Shown: positions 34,812 to 44,594, counted from the stretch's first letter. The stretch: 64,000 nt of DNA from Stenotrophomonas pavanii (GCF_900101175.1 NZ_FNFQ01000004.1:213991-277990), one strand, 5' to 3'. Program-made: numbers and translations. Notes: a model not told the origin generated them from the sequence alone.

Positions 34812-36227
34812 TCAGACGATGGCGTTGTGCCGGGCCTCGGGGGCTTCGGACAGGATCTCGTTCAGCTTGGCCAGCGCCCCGGCCAGCGCGCCCTGGTCGA
34901 CCGCGCCGCCCAGCGACAGGCGGATGGCGTTGCCCGGCGGCGGCTCTTCCACGCTGAAGGCGTCCGAGCTGGCGATGCCCAGCCCCTGTTCCTGCGCGGC
35001 CTGGATCAGCCGGTACTGGTCCAGCCGTGGCGGCAGCGGCAGCCATACGTGCAGGCCGGCCGGGTGCGCCCGCGCGCGGGACGGCAGGTACTGCGCGGCA
35101 ATCGCCTGGCGCTCGCGCAGCTCCTGCTGGAAGCGCCGCACCATGTCCTCGGCCTGGCCGCTGCGGATCCACTGCGAGGCCACCGCCACCATCGACTGCG
35201 TCGGCATCAGTGCGATCGCACGCAGGGCGTCCAGCACCGGTTCCATCGGTTCGCCGGCCGGCACCACCAGGTAGGCGGTGCGCAGGCCCGGTGCCAGGCA
35301 CTTGGACAGGGTGGAGATGTAATAGACCGGGCAGCCGGCACCGCGATGGGCGGCCAGCGGCGGTGCGGCGTCTCCGGCCAGCAACCAGTAGGGATCGTCT
35401 TCGATCACGGTCAGATCGTGGCGCTTCGCGACCGCCAGCAGGGCCTGCCGCCGTTGTGCCGACATCGTCGCCGTGGTCGGGTTCTGGATGGTCGGCACCA
35501 GGTACAGCAGGCGCGGGCGGCGTAGCTGGCAGGCCTCCTCCAGTGCGTCGGGGAGCATGCCTTCGGCGTCCATCGCCACTGGCACCACGCCCCGCTGCAG
35601 CACGCGCGCGGCGGCCAGCAGGCCGGGGTAGGTCAGCTGCTCGGCGGCAATCAGCTCGCCCGGCTGGGTGCGGACCAGGATCAGCGCGCACAGTGCGGTC
35701 TGCGCACCGGGGCAGATCACCACCTGGTCGGCACCGACCGTCCCCAGCATCGGTGACAGCCACTGCACCGCGGCGGCGCGGTCCTCGCGGGTGCCGGCGC
35801 CGACGTGGTAGCTCATCAGTTCGCCCTGGCCCAGCTGCTGGCCCACGTGCTGGAAGCCGGCCTCCATGCCCTGTGCGAACGGCGCGCTGCCCAGCAGCGG
35901 CGGGATGTTCATGCTCAGGTCCACCGAGGTGCTGCGGTTGCCGGCCGACAGTGCGATGAAGGTGCCGCCAGCGCCCTGCGCATCCAGCAGGCCGGCCTGG
36001 CGCAGCTCGGCGAAGGCGCGGGTGACCGTGGTCAGGTCCACGCCCACCTGCTGGGCCAGGTCGCGCTGCGGCGGCAGCCGGTCGCCCGGGCGCAGCACGC
36101 CGTCATCCACTGCCTCGCGCACCTGCTGGGCAATCTGCAGGTACAGCGGGCCAGCGCCCTCGCGGAAGGGGCGAACCCAGGTGCGATTGGGGTGTTTCAG
36201 GCGGCGGCCGGCGGCAGGTGGCGTCAT
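34812..36227 (-). CDS. MocR-type regulator (GntR HTH fused to aminotransferase fold), copy 2
   Basis: 471 residues. The GntR winged helix (YLQIAQQVREAVDDGVLRPG, then PPQRDLAQQVGVDLTTVTRAF) is followed by an aminotransferase-like domain with VPTIQNPTTATMS, VIEDDPYWLL and the PLP Lys in STLSKCLAPGLR. It shares long identical stretches with copy 1 (VDLTTVTRAF, VDLSMNxPP), so the two are paralogues. It lies between two matching inverted repeats and probably autoregulates while also controlling the operon starting at 34737. An effect on the divergent cyo operon is possible. Confidence 0.85.
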   Translation of the reverse strand: MTPPAAGRRLKHPNRTWVRPFREGAGPLYLQIAQQVREAVDDGVLRPGDRLPPQRDLAQQVGVDLTTVTRAFAELRQAGLLDAQGAGGTFIALSAGNRSTSVDLSMNIPPLLGSAPFAQGMEAGFQHVGQQLGQGELMSYHVGAGTREDRAAAVQWLSPMLGTVGADQVVICPGAQTALCALILVRTQPGELIAAEQLTYPGLLAAARVLQRGVVPVAMDAEGMLPDALEEACQLRRPRLLYLVPTIQNPTTATMSAQRRQALLAVAKRHDLTVIEDDPYWLLAGDAAPPLAAHRGAGCPVYYISTLSKCLAPGLRTAYLVVPAGEPMEPVLDALRAIALMPTQSMVAVASQWIRSGQAEDMVRRFQQELRERQAIAAQYLPSRARAHPAGLHVWLPLPPRLDQYRLIQAAQEQGLGIASSDAFSVEEPPPGNAIRLSLGGAVDQGALAGALAKLNEILSEAPEARHNAIV

Positions 36228-36240
36228 CGGTCAGTTTTTT

Positions 36241-36287
36241 CCATACGTACAGATGCACAAGTCCATACAATGATGTATCTTGTATGG
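36241..36287. promoter_or_regulatory. MocR operator-like inverted repeat (site B)
   Basis: Perfect eight-base inverted repeat CCATACAA (36263-36270) / TTGTATGG (36280-36287) with a nine-base spacer. A CCATACGTAC half-site lies at 36241. It is immediately upstream of MocR copy 2 and about 125 bases before cyoA on the other strand. Confidence 0.65.
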
Positions 36288-36410
36288 GCTTGATTGGAGT
36301 GGTTCGCCTGCTTGTAGGCGACCTCGTACCCACAGTGTAGCCGCTCCACGCCCGGGCGCTGCGCGCAGGCGAGCCGGTCAAGCGCGCTTCTTCAACAGGG
36401 TTGACCTCCA

Positions 36411-37316
36411 ATGAATATCTGCTGGAACCGCATCCGCCTGGCGCTGGTCGCCCTGGCCTGCGTCGGCCTGTCGGGCTGTGACTGGGTGCTGCTGGATTCG
36501 AAGGGCATGGTCGGGCTCGCCCAGCGCGACCTGATCCTGATCTGCATCGGCCTGATGCTGATCGTGGTGATACCGGCCATCGTGCTGACCTTCGTATTCG
36601 CCTGGCGCTTCCGCGCCGGCAACACCAAAGCGAAATACACGCCGGACTGGTCGCACTCCACCAAGGTGGAAATCGTGGTCTGGGGCGTGCCGCTGATCAT
36701 CATCGCGGTGCTGGCGGTGATCGTGTGGAAGTCGACCCACGAGCTGGACCCGTACAAGCCGCTGGACGTGGCCGGTGAACCGCTGCACGTGGACGTGATC
36801 GCCACCGACTGGAAGTGGGTGTTCGTGTACCCGGATCTGGGCATCGCCACCGTCAACCAGCTGAACTTCCCGGCCAACCGCCCGCTGGCATTCAACATCA
36901 CCTCCAACTCGACGATGAATACCTTCTTCATCCCGCAGCTGGGTGGGCAGATCTACGCGATGGCCGGCATGCGCACGCAGCTGCACCTGATCGCCAACGA
37001 GCCCGGCCAGTTCCGTGGCATGTCCGGCAACTACAGCGGGCATGGCTTCTCGAACATGAAGTTCATCGCCACCGCCAGCAGCAACGAGGACTTCGAGCGC
37101 TGGGTGGCCGAGGTACGCAGCGCACCACAGGCGCTGGACTTCAACCAGTTCAAGGCGCTGGCCGCACCGTCGAAGAACGCACCGGTGCAGCACTTCTCCA
37201 GCGTCGAACCGCTGCTGTTCAAGAAGGTCATCGACCAGTTCATCGGCGTCGGTGAGAACACCGGCGCTGCCACCCCGGCGGGCGCTGCCGGTGGTGCCCA
37301 GGTTTCCCAGGAGTAA
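36411..37316 (+). CDS. cyoA: Cytochrome bo3 ubiquinol oxidase subunit II
   Basis: 301 residues. A lipoprotein signal ([11 protein letters not shown], Cys23) and two transmembrane helices are followed by a cupredoxin-like periplasmic domain ([24 protein letters not shown]). The CuA-binding Cys and His cluster of cytochrome c oxidase is absent from the [30 protein letters not shown] segment region, which marks a quinol oxidase. With CyoB, C and D it oxidises ubiquinol and reduces oxygen to water, pumping protons across the inner membrane. It starts the cyo operon, five bases before cyoB. Confidence 0.93.
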   Translation: MNICWNRIRLALVALACVGLSGCDWVLLDSKGMVGLAQRDLILICIGLMLIVVIPAIVLTFVFAWRFRAGNTKAKYTPDWSHSTKVEIVVWGVPLIIIAVLAVIVWKSTHELDPYKPLDVAGEPLHVDVIATDWKWVFVYPDLGIATVNQLNFPANRPLAFNITSNSTMNTFFIPQLGGQIYAMAGMRTQLHLIANEPGQFRGMSGNYSGHGFSNMKFIATASSNEDFERWVAEVRSAPQALDFNQFKALAAPSKNAPVQHFSSVEPLLFKKVIDQFIGVGENTGAATPAGAAGGAQVSQE

Positions 37317-37321
37317 CGAAC

Positions 37322-39298
37322 ATGTTGGGTAAATTGACGTGGGAGGCCGTGCCGCTGCACGAGCCGATCGTCGTGGTCACACTGGCGGCCATGGTGCTGG
37401 GTGGCCTCGCGCTGCTCGGCGCGGTGACGTACTTCAAGCTGTGGGGCCCGCTGTGGCGTGACTGGTTCACCACCGTGGACCACAAGAAGATCGGCATCAT
37501 GTATGTGGTGGTGGCGCTGGTCATGCTGGTGCGTGGCTTCGCCGACGCGCTGATGATGCGCGCGCAGCTGGCCGCGGCCGGGCCGGGCAGTGATGGCTTC
37601 CTGCCACCGGAGCATTACGACCAGATCTTCACCGCGCACGGCGTGATCATGATCTTCTTCGTGGCCACCCCGTTCGTGGTCGGCCTGATGAACATCATCG
37701 TGCCGCTGCAGATCGGCGCACGCGACATGGCGTTCCCGTTCCTCAACGCCTTCAGCTTCTGGATCTTCGTGGTCGGCGCTGCGCTGATGATGATCTCGCT
37801 GGGCGTTGGCGAATTCGCCATGACCGGCTGGGTCGCCTATCCGCCGCTGTCGGGCATCGAGTTCAGTCCAGGCGTGGGTGTCGACTACTACATCTGGGCA
37901 TTGCAGGCCTCGGGCATCGGCACGTTGCTGACCGGCGTCAACCTGTTCATCACCATCCTGCGCATGCGTGCGCCGGGCATGACCCTGATGAAGATGCCGG
38001 TGTTCACCTGGACCGTGCTGGTCACCAGCGTGATCATCATCGCCGCCTTCCCGATCCTGACCGTGGCGCTGGGTGCGCTCACCCTGGACCGCTACCTGGA
38101 CTTCAACTTCTACACCAACACGCTGGGTGGCAACCCGATGATGTACGTGAACCTGGTGTGGGCCTGGGGCCATCCGGAGGTGTACATCCTGGTGCTGCCG
38201 GCGTTCGGTATCTTCTCCGAAGTCACCGCCACCTTCGCGCGCAAGAAGCTGTTCGGCTACAAGTCGATGGTCGGCGCCACGCTGGCGATCGGCATCCTGT
38301 CGTTCATCGTCTGGCTGCACCACTTCTTCACCATGGGTTCCGGTGCCAGCGTCAATGCCTTCTTCGGCATCATGACGATGATCATCGCCATTCCCACCGG
38401 CGTTAAGATCTTTACCTGGCTGTTCACCATGTACGGTGGCCGCGTCGAGTTCAGCGTGCCGATGCTGTGGACCATCGCCTTCCTGGTCACCTTCACCATC
38501 GGTGGCATGACCGGCGTGCTGCTGGCCATTCCGGGCGCGGACTTCCTGCTGCACAACAGCCTGTTCCTGGTCGCCCACTTCCACAACACCATCATCGGCG
38601 GCGCGCTGTTCGGCTACCTGGCCGGCTTCGCCTACTGGTTCCCGAAGGTGTTCGGCTTCACCCTCAACGAGCGCCTGGGCAAGTGGTCGTTCGCGTGCTG
38701 GGTGATCGGCTTCTACCTGGCCTTCATGCCGCTGTACATGCTGGGCTTTATGGGCATGACCCGCCGCATGAACCAGTACGACAACCCGGCGTGGACGCCG
38801 TACCTGATTGCCGCCTTCATCGGTGCACTGTTCGTGTTCGCGGGCATCATCCTGATGCTGGTGCAGATCTACGTGAGCGTGCGCGACCGCAAGCGCAACC
38901 TGGACCTGACCGGCGACCCGTGGAATGCGCGCACGCTGGAATGGGCCACGCCCTCGCCGCCGCCGTTCTACAACTTCGCCGTGGTGCCCAAGGCCGATGA
39001 ACTGGACGCCTTCCACGAAGCGAAGAAGCGCGGACTGCCGCCGCCGCCGAAGAAGTACGCACCGATCCACATGCCGAAGAACACCGGTGTGCCGCTGATC
39101 CTCAACATCTGGATCCTGGTGCTGTGCTTCGCCCTGGTCTGGCACATCTGGTGGATGGCCGCGGCCAGCTTCATCGCGATGATCGTCACCCTGATCGTGC
39201 GGTCCTACGACGAGGACGTGGACTACTACGTCAGTTCCGAAGAGGTGGCGCGCACTGAAGCGGCCAACCTTGCCAAGCTGAAGGAGGTACGCGCATGA
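37322..39298 (+). CDS. cyoB: Cytochrome bo3 ubiquinol oxidase subunit I
   Basis: 658 residues, 14-15 transmembrane helices, usual length for CyoB. Heme and copper ligands are in place: His in [11 protein letters not shown] (low-spin heme), HPEVYI (CuB His with the cross-linked Tyr), HHFFTMG (CuB His pair) and HFHNTIIGG (heme ligands). This subunit houses the binuclear oxygen-reducing centre and proton channels. AGGAG lies before the ATG, and the stop overlaps cyoC by four bases. Confidence 0.96.
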   Translation: MLGKLTWEAVPLHEPIVVVTLAAMVLGGLALLGAVTYFKLWGPLWRDWFTTVDHKKIGIMYVVVALVMLVRGFADALMMRAQLAAAGPGSDGFLPPEHYDQIFTAHGVIMIFFVATPFVVGLMNIIVPLQIGARDMAFPFLNAFSFWIFVVGAALMMISLGVGEFAMTGWVAYPPLSGIEFSPGVGVDYYIWALQASGIGTLLTGVNLFITILRMRAPGMTLMKMPVFTWTVLVTSVIIIAAFPILTVALGALTLDRYLDFNFYTNTLGGNPMMYVNLVWAWGHPEVYILVLPAFGIFSEVTATFARKKLFGYKSMVGATLAIGILSFIVWLHHFFTMGSGASVNAFFGIMTMIIAIPTGVKIFTWLFTMYGGRVEFSVPMLWTIAFLVTFTIGGMTGVLLAIPGADFLLHNSLFLVAHFHNTIIGGALFGYLAGFAYWFPKVFGFTLNERLGKWSFACWVIGFYLAFMPLYMLGFMGMTRRMNQYDNPAWTPYLIAAFIGALFVFAGIILMLVQIYVSVRDRKRNLDLTGDPWNARTLEWATPSPPPFYNFAVVPKADELDAFHEAKKRGLPPPPKKYAPIHMPKNTGVPLILNIWILVLCFALVWHIWWMAAASFIAMIVTLIVRSYDEDVDYYVSSEEVARTEAANLAKLKEVRA

Positions 39299-39930
39299 AC
39301 CTGTTGACCCGCCCCGAGCTGGCCAGCGACACGCAGGCGCACGAGGACCACCACGAACACGACCATGGCCACGAGCAGGGCGGCATGAAGGTGTTCGGCA
39401 TGTGGGTCTACCTCATGTCCGACCTGGTGCTGTTCGGTTCCCTGTTCGCCTCGTACGCGGTGCTCAGCACCGCCTACGCCGGTGGCCCCACCGGCAAGGA
39501 CCTGTTCTCGCTGCCGTTCGTGATGGCCGAGACCTTCCTGCTGCTGGTCTCCAGCATCACCTATGGCCAGGCCTTGCTGGCCATGCACCGCCACGATGCC
39601 TCGGCGGTGCTGCGCTGGCTGGGCGTGACCTTCGTGCTCGGTGCTTCGTTCATCGGCATGGAGATCTACGAGTTCTCGCATTTGATCCACGAAGGCGCAG
39701 GCCCGAGCACCAGTGCCTACCTGTCGGCGTTCTTTGCGCTGGTCGCCACCCACGGCCTGCACGTGGCCAGCGGCCTGATCTGGATGGCGGTGGTCATGCA
39801 CCAGGTCTACCGCCGTGGCCTGACCCCGACCAACATCACCCGCGTTTCGTGCCTGAGCCTGTTCTGGCACTTCCTGGACCTGGTGTGGATCTGCGTCTTC
39901 ACCTTCGTCTACCTGATCGGAGCCTTCTGA
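39295..39930 (+). CDS. cyoC: Cytochrome bo3 ubiquinol oxidase subunit III
   Basis: 211 residues with five hydrophobic helices and a His/Glu/Asp-rich N-terminus ([15 protein letters not shown]). [21 protein letters not shown] and [10 protein letters not shown] are typical of CyoC. It stabilises subunit I. ATGA overlap with cyoB shows coupling. Confidence 0.94.
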   Translation: MNLLTRPELASDTQAHEDHHEHDHGHEQGGMKVFGMWVYLMSDLVLFGSLFASYAVLSTAYAGGPTGKDLFSLPFVMAETFLLLVSSITYGQALLAMHRHDASAVLRWLGVTFVLGASFIGMEIYEFSHLIHEGAGPSTSAYLSAFFALVATHGLHVASGLIWMAVVMHQVYRRGLTPTNITRVSCLSLFWHFLDLVWICVFTFVYLIGAF

Positions 39931-39931
39931 C

Positions 39932-40264
39932 ATGGCCCACGTCGAAACCTCGCGCGCCGGCAATGCGCACGGCTCCACCAAGTCCTACCTGATCGGCTTC
40001 GTGCTGTGCGCGCTGCTGACCGTGGTGCCGTTCGCACTGGTGATGAATCCGGTGCTTTCGCGGCCGCTCACGCTGTTCCTGCTGGTCGGCTTCGCAGTGG
40101 CGCAGATCCTGGTGCAGCTGGTCTATTTCCTGCACATGGACCGCAAGTCCGAAGGTGGCTGGAACCTGGCCAGCTTCGTGTTCACCCTGGTGATCCTGTT
40201 CATCGTCGTCGCGTTGTCGGTCTGGATCATCTGGAGCATGCACTACCACATGATGATCAACTGA
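39932..40264 (+). CDS. cyoD: Cytochrome bo3 ubiquinol oxidase subunit IV
   Basis: 110 residues with three transmembrane helices (YLIGFVLCALLTVVPFALVM, LFLLVGFAVAQILVQLVYFLHM, FTLVILFIVVALSVWIIW). It assists assembly of the CuB site in subunit I. It begins one base after the cyoC stop. Confidence 0.93.
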   Translation: MAHVETSRAGNAHGSTKSYLIGFVLCALLTVVPFALVMNPVLSRPLTLFLLVGFAVAQILVQLVYFLHMDRKSEGGWNLASFVFTLVILFIVVALSVWIIWSMHYHMMIN

Positions 40265-40275
40265 GCCTGCGAACC

Positions 40276-40956
40276 GTGAAAGGCATTGCGTTCCCCCAAC
40301 GTGGCCTGCGGCTGGCCGCAGGCCTGCTGCTCGGCCTGCTGGCCGGCTGCAGCGCGCAGTCGCGCATGGACTTCTATGCGAAGGACATCGCCTGCGAAGA
40401 ACTTGGCCAGCAGTGGTCGATGCCCGACAGCCACGGCACCGTGCGTGGCCCCAAGGATCTGCAGGGGCAGGTGACCTATCTGTTCTTCGGCTTCACCAGC
40501 TGCCCGGACGTGTGCCCGACCACGATGGTCGAGCTGAGCCAGGTCAAGCACCTGATGGGCAAGGATGCCGACCAGCTGCAGGTGGTGTTCGTCAGCGTCG
40601 ACCCGGCCCGCGACACGCCCGAGGTCGCGCGCACCTATGTCGAAGCGTTCGACCCCAAGGCAATCGCGCTGGTCGGCAACGAAGCGCAGCTGGCGGCGAT
40701 GGCCAGCGACTTCAAGGCGTTCTACGAGAAAGAGCCCGGCCAGGTACCGGATACCTACACCATGAGCCACATTGCCGGTGGCTACGTGTTCGACCGCCAG
40801 GGCCGCCTGCGCCTGTTCGCGCCGTACGGCATGCCGGTGGAAAAGCTGTTCTCGGACGTGCAGCGCCTGCTGCTCGAGCCCGGCCATCCGGCCGCCGGCA
40901 ACGACGCACTGGCCAGCTGCCACCTCAAGCACGGCGGCACACTCGCCGCGCGGTAA
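40276..40956 (+). CDS. SCO1/SenC-type copper chaperone lipoprotein
   Basis: About 226 residues from GTG 40276, just after cyoD. A signal peptide ends at lipobox LLAGC. The thioredoxin-like SCO fold has the copper-binding CPDVC in FGFTSCPDVCPTTMVEL and the distal His in MSHIAGGYVFDRQG. SCO proteins deliver copper or reduce cysteines during oxidase assembly. Its position at the end of a cyo operon is where cyoE (heme O synthase) often sits; cyoE is absent from the window. The start codon is uncertain because no strong ribosome site is seen. Confidence 0.85.
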   Translation: MKGIAFPQRGLRLAAGLLLGLLAGCSAQSRMDFYAKDIACEELGQQWSMPDSHGTVRGPKDLQGQVTYLFFGFTSCPDVCPTTMVELSQVKHLMGKDADQLQVVFVSVDPARDTPEVARTYVEAFDPKAIALVGNEAQLAAMASDFKAFYEKEPGQVPDTYTMSHIAGGYVFDRQGRLRLFAPYGMPVEKLFSDVQRLLLEPGHPAAGNDALASCHLKHGGTLAAR

Positions 40957-40960
40957 CGCC

Positions 40961-41026
40961 GGTGGGTGCCAACCTTGGTTGGCCCACACCAATCCCCGGC
41001 CGGCCAGGAGAGCTAGCCGGCCGGGG
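40961..41026. terminator. Two hairpins between convergent genes
   Basis: A REP-like hairpin GTGGGTGCCAAC / GTTGGCCCACAC at 40961-40990 is followed by a perfect 11-base stem CCCCGGCCGGC (40994-41004) / GCCGGCCGGGG (41016-41026). They sit between the SCO stop and the gene ending at 41041. No T-run follows. Confidence 0.55.
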
Positions 41027-41040
41027 CACCACTCAACGCC

Positions 41041-41619
41041 TTACTTGGTCTCTTCCCACTGCACCACGTCCGGCTCGGTGGCGCGGATACCGGCGGTGGA
41101 CAGCAGCTTGGTGCTCGCATCCAGCGCCGCGTTCACCGACGGGTACTCCACGATCGCCTGGCCCGAAGCCTTGGACACCTTCACCACGGTGCCGCCGGTG
41201 GCGGTAGCCGCGCGTTGGGCCGACGCCGCATCGGTGAAGAACACCTTGACCCGCGACGTCGCCACCACTGGCGCGCCGTCACGGGACACCGCCGCCGCGA
41301 ACTTGCCGGCACCGGCATCAGCAGGCGCGGCGGTGGCGCCATCCAGCGAACGCTTGGTACGCGCGCTGGTGGTCGCCGCCGCTTGCGGGGTGATCGTGAA
41401 CTGGCCGCCGCTGGCCTGCTTTACCGTTGCCGAGGGCGACAGCTGGAAACGCGTGCCGCCCACGTCGAACGAGCGACCGGTAGCGGACGCCTTCAGTTCC
41501 TGCGCATCCACGGTCGACAGGGTCCTGGCTGGAGGGGTCTGCCCCGAGCTCTGTGCCCAGGCAGGGGAGGTCATCGCCGCGAAGGCGAGCGTGCTCAACA
41601 GAATGGTCGTCTTCATCAT
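41041..41619 (-). CDS. Secreted prodomain-like (inhibitor I9-like) partner of the S8 protease
   Basis: 192 residues with a signal peptide (MMKTTILLSTLAFAAMTSPAWA). The C-terminal ~70 residues (RVKVFFTDAASAQRAATA, GGTVVKVSKASGQAIVEYPS, LLSTAGIRATEPDVVQWEE) look like a subtilisin propeptide: strand-helix-strand with a PDVVxW end. The start overlaps the protease stop by one base (TGATG), so it is translated with it. The protease itself lacks a recognisable propeptide. The protein may act in trans as folding chaperone and/or inhibitor. The similarity is judged by eye and needs structure comparison. Confidence 0.6.
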   Translation of the reverse strand: MMKTTILLSTLAFAAMTSPAWAQSSGQTPPARTLSTVDAQELKASATGRSFDVGGTRFQLSPSATVKQASGGQFTITPQAAATTSARTKRSLDGATAAPADAGAGKFAAAVSRDGAPVVATSRVKVFFTDAASAQRAATATGGTVVKVSKASGQAIVEYPSVNAALDASTKLLSTAGIRATEPDVVQWEETK

Positions 41620-43385
41620 CAGTGCCCCAGAACGCGGATCTTGAAGAATTCGAGGTTGCCACGCGATGCAGCGGTCGCGGCCTGCCCCATGTCGGTCACT
41701 TCCAGCGTCCAGGTGCCCGTGGCGTTCTCATCTAGGAAGGCATTGCTGGACAGCAGGTCCCAGCTGGTGAAGTTGCTCTGCGCGCCACCCGTGCCCGAAC
41801 CGATCGCGGTGAACGCCGGCTGCACCACGCTGCGCGTGCCGCTGGGCGACACCAGCACGAACTGCAGCTGGCGCGTGTTGCGGTGGTTGACCCGGAAGCC
41901 CAGCTGCACGCTTTCGATGTTGCGCGCGCCGTTGGCCAGCTGGAAGGTCAGGCGTGCGGCGGCGGCCGAGGTGTTGCCGATGGCCACGGTACGCGTGGTG
42001 TTGCGCCAGCCGCTGTCGACCAGCGCACCGAGCGACTGGAAGTTCTCGGCCACCTGCACCGCGCGTGCAGCGTTGACCACGCCGAAGCCATACCAGTTGC
42101 TGTAGGCACGGCCGGCAGCATTCACCGTCCAGCCCGGCACCAGCGTGCGGCCGTCGGCCAGCGTCACTGCCGGCTGGTTCGGGTGGTTGCGGGTGGCGGT
42201 GGTGGCCAGGATGTACTTCACATCGCGATAGGACAGGTTCGGATTGGCCTCCAGCACCAGCGCCGCCACGCCCGAGACCATCGGCGCCGACGCCGAGGTG
42301 CCGTTCATCTTGGCGGTGTAGTTGCAGGTGCTGTCGATGGCCGACAGGTTGCTGTCCAGGGTGTTCTGGCGGTTGGTGTTGGTGTTGCTGCCCTGCGCGC
42401 ATCCGGTCACGTCCGTGGTGACGATGGCCGGGTCGTACGCGCGTGCCACCAGGCCGGGCGCGTACTGGGCCTGCAGGCCGTACTCACCGCCAAAGGCTGA
42501 GACCCACAGCGCCGAGCCGGTGGAGGAGTAGGACGAGCGCACGCCATCGGCACGCACCGCGCCTACGGTGATCACGTTGAACAGGTTGTTGCGCGGATCA
42601 CGGCCAGCCGGCACGCAGCCGGTGTTGCGGTTCTTGGTGTCGGTGGTGCAGACATCCTGGGTCTGGCTGATCGAGGCATTGTTGAAGTTGTTGCCGGCCG
42701 ACTTCACGTAGATGCCGCCGCGGCCACCGCGCGTGCCCGACAGGGCCTGCTCATACGAACGAATCGTGTTTTCGCTGTACGCCAGCGGCAGGTTCGGATT
42801 GCCCGGGCCGGCGCCCCAGCTGTTGTTGAAGACCTGCACGTCGGCCGATTCCGCGCCGTCCCACCAGGCGTACTCGATGTTGCTCTGCTGGTTGCCCAGG
42901 GCTGAGCGCGAAATCGGGTTGAAGCCCTTCAGCGTCGCCGCCGGGGCCACACCGCGCACGCCCAGGTTGTTGGCGCCCACCGCGCCCGCAATGCCGCCGA
43001 CCATGGTGCCGTGGTTGTCGACATCCGGGTTGGTCGGGGTGGGGTTGTTCGAGCCGTTGGTGAAGTTCTTGCCGGCCACCGCCGCCACGTTGGCGGCCAG
43101 GTCCGGGTGCGCGATCTGCAGGCCATCGTCGACGATGGCGATGGTGACGCCCTGGCCGCGGATGCCGTTGCGGAACAGGCCATCGACGTTCAGGTCGTTG
43201 CCGGCCACCGGCCGGGTGTCGGCCGGGACGGTCTGCCCGGTGTTGAGCAGGTGCCACTGGATACCCGCCAGCGGATCGGCCTGTTGGGCCTGCGCGGTGG
43301 CGGCCAGGCTGCCCAGCACCAGGGCAGTGGCAAGGGCCAGGCGCGCAGAGCGCGGTGGCGCGGAGCGTTGCGTGTGTCGCTTCAT
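41619..43385 (-). CDS. Secreted subtilisin/kexin-like serine protease (S8) with P domain
   Basis: 588 residues from ATG 43385, preceded by AGAAGGA. A signal peptide ends near TAQAQ (residue 34), and the catalytic domain begins almost at once (DPLAGIQWHLLNTG), without the usual ~70-residue propeptide. The triad is Asp86 (IVDDGLQ), His125 (NHGTMVGG) and Ser364 (NGTSASAPM), with Asn in SAGNNF. A proprotein-convertase P domain covers about 455-588 (VAIGNTSAAAARLTF to GNLEFFKIRVLGH). Extracellular proteases of this type are established virulence factors in Stenotrophomonas. It is co-translated with the downstream prodomain-like gene. Confidence 0.92.
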   Translation of the reverse strand: MKRHTQRSAPPRSARLALATALVLGSLAATAQAQQADPLAGIQWHLLNTGQTVPADTRPVAGNDLNVDGLFRNGIRGQGVTIAIVDDGLQIAHPDLAANVAAVAGKNFTNGSNNPTPTNPDVDNHGTMVGGIAGAVGANNLGVRGVAPAATLKGFNPISRSALGNQQSNIEYAWWDGAESADVQVFNNSWGAGPGNPNLPLAYSENTIRSYEQALSGTRGGRGGIYVKSAGNNFNNASISQTQDVCTTDTKNRNTGCVPAGRDPRNNLFNVITVGAVRADGVRSSYSSTGSALWVSAFGGEYGLQAQYAPGLVARAYDPAIVTTDVTGCAQGSNTNTNRQNTLDSNLSAIDSTCNYTAKMNGTSASAPMVSGVAALVLEANPNLSYRDVKYILATTATRNHPNQPAVTLADGRTLVPGWTVNAAGRAYSNWYGFGVVNAARAVQVAENFQSLGALVDSGWRNTTRTVAIGNTSAAAARLTFQLANGARNIESVQLGFRVNHRNTRQLQFVLVSPSGTRSVVQPAFTAIGSGTGGAQSNFTSWDLLSSNAFLDENATGTWTLEVTDMGQAATAASRGNLEFFKIRVLGH

Positions 43386-43634
43386 ACACGAATCCTTCTG
43401 TTGTGAATCGGCATGGCAGGACGGCGGGGCGGAACTGCCCCATCGCAACGAGCCAAACGCGACATAACGAAGAACCCCCTACCTCTTCACACCCGCAATG
43501 CACGAATATGCCAATTGCGTCACAAACGCTTAGTACGTCAAGTTATGACAGGTCACGCGAATGTCTTCACGCCATCTTCGCGCTTGCTTCGAGGTGCGGG
43601 AAACGTGGGTAATCAGATACAGGTGAAGTCACAC

Positions 43635-44045
43635 ATGAAGAACGCACGCCAGCGTGCCCGTGCGCGCGCGGATCAGACTCCGCTCTCGGTTGCCGTCATC
43701 CGCAAGGTGGTGCTGTCCGTGCATACGCGCAGCCACGACTATGGCGACGATGCCGATATCGCCGAGTTGCTGCCCGAGCTGGCCGCATTCGGCATCACCA
43801 CGGTGAAACCGCTGCGGCTGTTGATGAAGAAGCACCGGCGCGCGCTGCTGCAGGAGGAACGGACCGTCATGCGCCGCGCAGAGACGCTGCATCTGCGCAC
43901 CGAGTGGCGGCCCGGTGGCATAGACGCGCATGCCAACACCAGCCGCTATGCCATCGGCGGCCTGGTCCGCACCAGCATGGAACACGAATTCGGCTTCGAG
44001 ACGATGCTGCCCTTCCACGAGGTGCGCGAGGACGAATCCGCGTAG
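43635..44045 (+). CDS. Hypothetical protein
   Basis: 136 residues from ATG 43635 (AGGTGA upstream). Basic N-terminus (MKNARQRARARADQ), then VAVIRKVVLSVHTRSHDYGDDADIAELLPELAAFGITTVKPLRLLMKKHR fragments and an acidic C-terminus. No signal peptide or membrane segment; I do not recognise the family. The 250 bases between it and the divergent protease gene are AT-rich and likely hold promoters for both. Confidence 0.65.
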   Translation: MKNARQRARARADQTPLSVAVIRKVVLSVHTRSHDYGDDADIAELLPELAAFGITTVKPLRLLMKKHRRALLQEERTVMRRAETLHLRTEWRPGGIDAHANTSRYAIGGLVRTSMEHEFGFETMLPFHEVREDESA

Positions 44046-44150
44046 CGGGGTGCCTGCGCGGTGGGTGTGGCAGCCCCGCCGGGGTATCATCGCGCGCCCT
44101 CACACCCGGCTGTGCTACTACAGCCCGTGCACCCTTCCGCACGGAGCACG

Positions 44151-44594
44151 ATGATGGTCAATCCGCTCGCCCAGGCCCATCGCGGCCTTGGCACCACGCT
44201 GTTCAGCCTGTTGAATCCGATACCCTTCGGCTTCTTCGTCGGCGCACTGGTCTTCGACGCGATCTATCTCAACAGCGCCGAGGTGATGTGGGGCAAGGCC
44301 GCCTCTTGGCTGATCACGTTCGGCCTGCTGATCGCCATCGTGCCGCGCCTGATCAACCTGTTCGCGGTCTGGCGCCGCAACGGCACGGCCACCCGCATCG
44401 ACCGCATCGACTTCTTCCTGAACCTGGTCGCCGTGGTGCTGGCCATCTGGAACGCCTTCGTGCACAGCCGTGATGCGTACGCCGTTGCGGTGCCGGGCAC
44501 GATTCTGTCGGCGCTGACCGTGGCCCTTATCGCGCTGGGCCTGATCCTGCTGTCGCTGCAGCCGCCGGTGCTGCAGGGAGGTCGTCTTGGCTAA
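44151..44594 (+). CDS. DUF2231-type integral membrane protein
   Basis: 147 residues; ATGs at 44151 and 44154 share a GGAG site. Four hydrophobic helices and the opening NPIPFGFFVGALVFDAIYL match DUF2231. Its last eight bases overlap the TTG start of the dehydrogenase gene, so the two are an operon. The pairing suggests a membrane partner or electron-transfer role for the dehydrogenase (inference). Confidence 0.8.
   Translation: MMVNPLAQAHRGLGTTLFSLLNPIPFGFFVGALVFDAIYLNSAEVMWGKAASWLITFGLLIAIVPRLINLFAVWRRNGTATRIDRIDFFLNLVAVVLAIWNAFVHSRDAYAVAVPGTILSALTVALIALGLILLSLQPPVLQGGRLG

Noticed and set aside
36411..37316. Cytochrome c oxidase (CuA) subunit II
   Set aside because: The CuA Cys/His ligands are missing and the protein has a CyoA-type lipobox, so it is a quinol oxidase subunit.
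37031..39145. 704-codon minus-strand frame over cyoB
   Set aside because: Shadow of cyoB; highly charged His/Asp/Gln-rich product with no membrane segments or domains.
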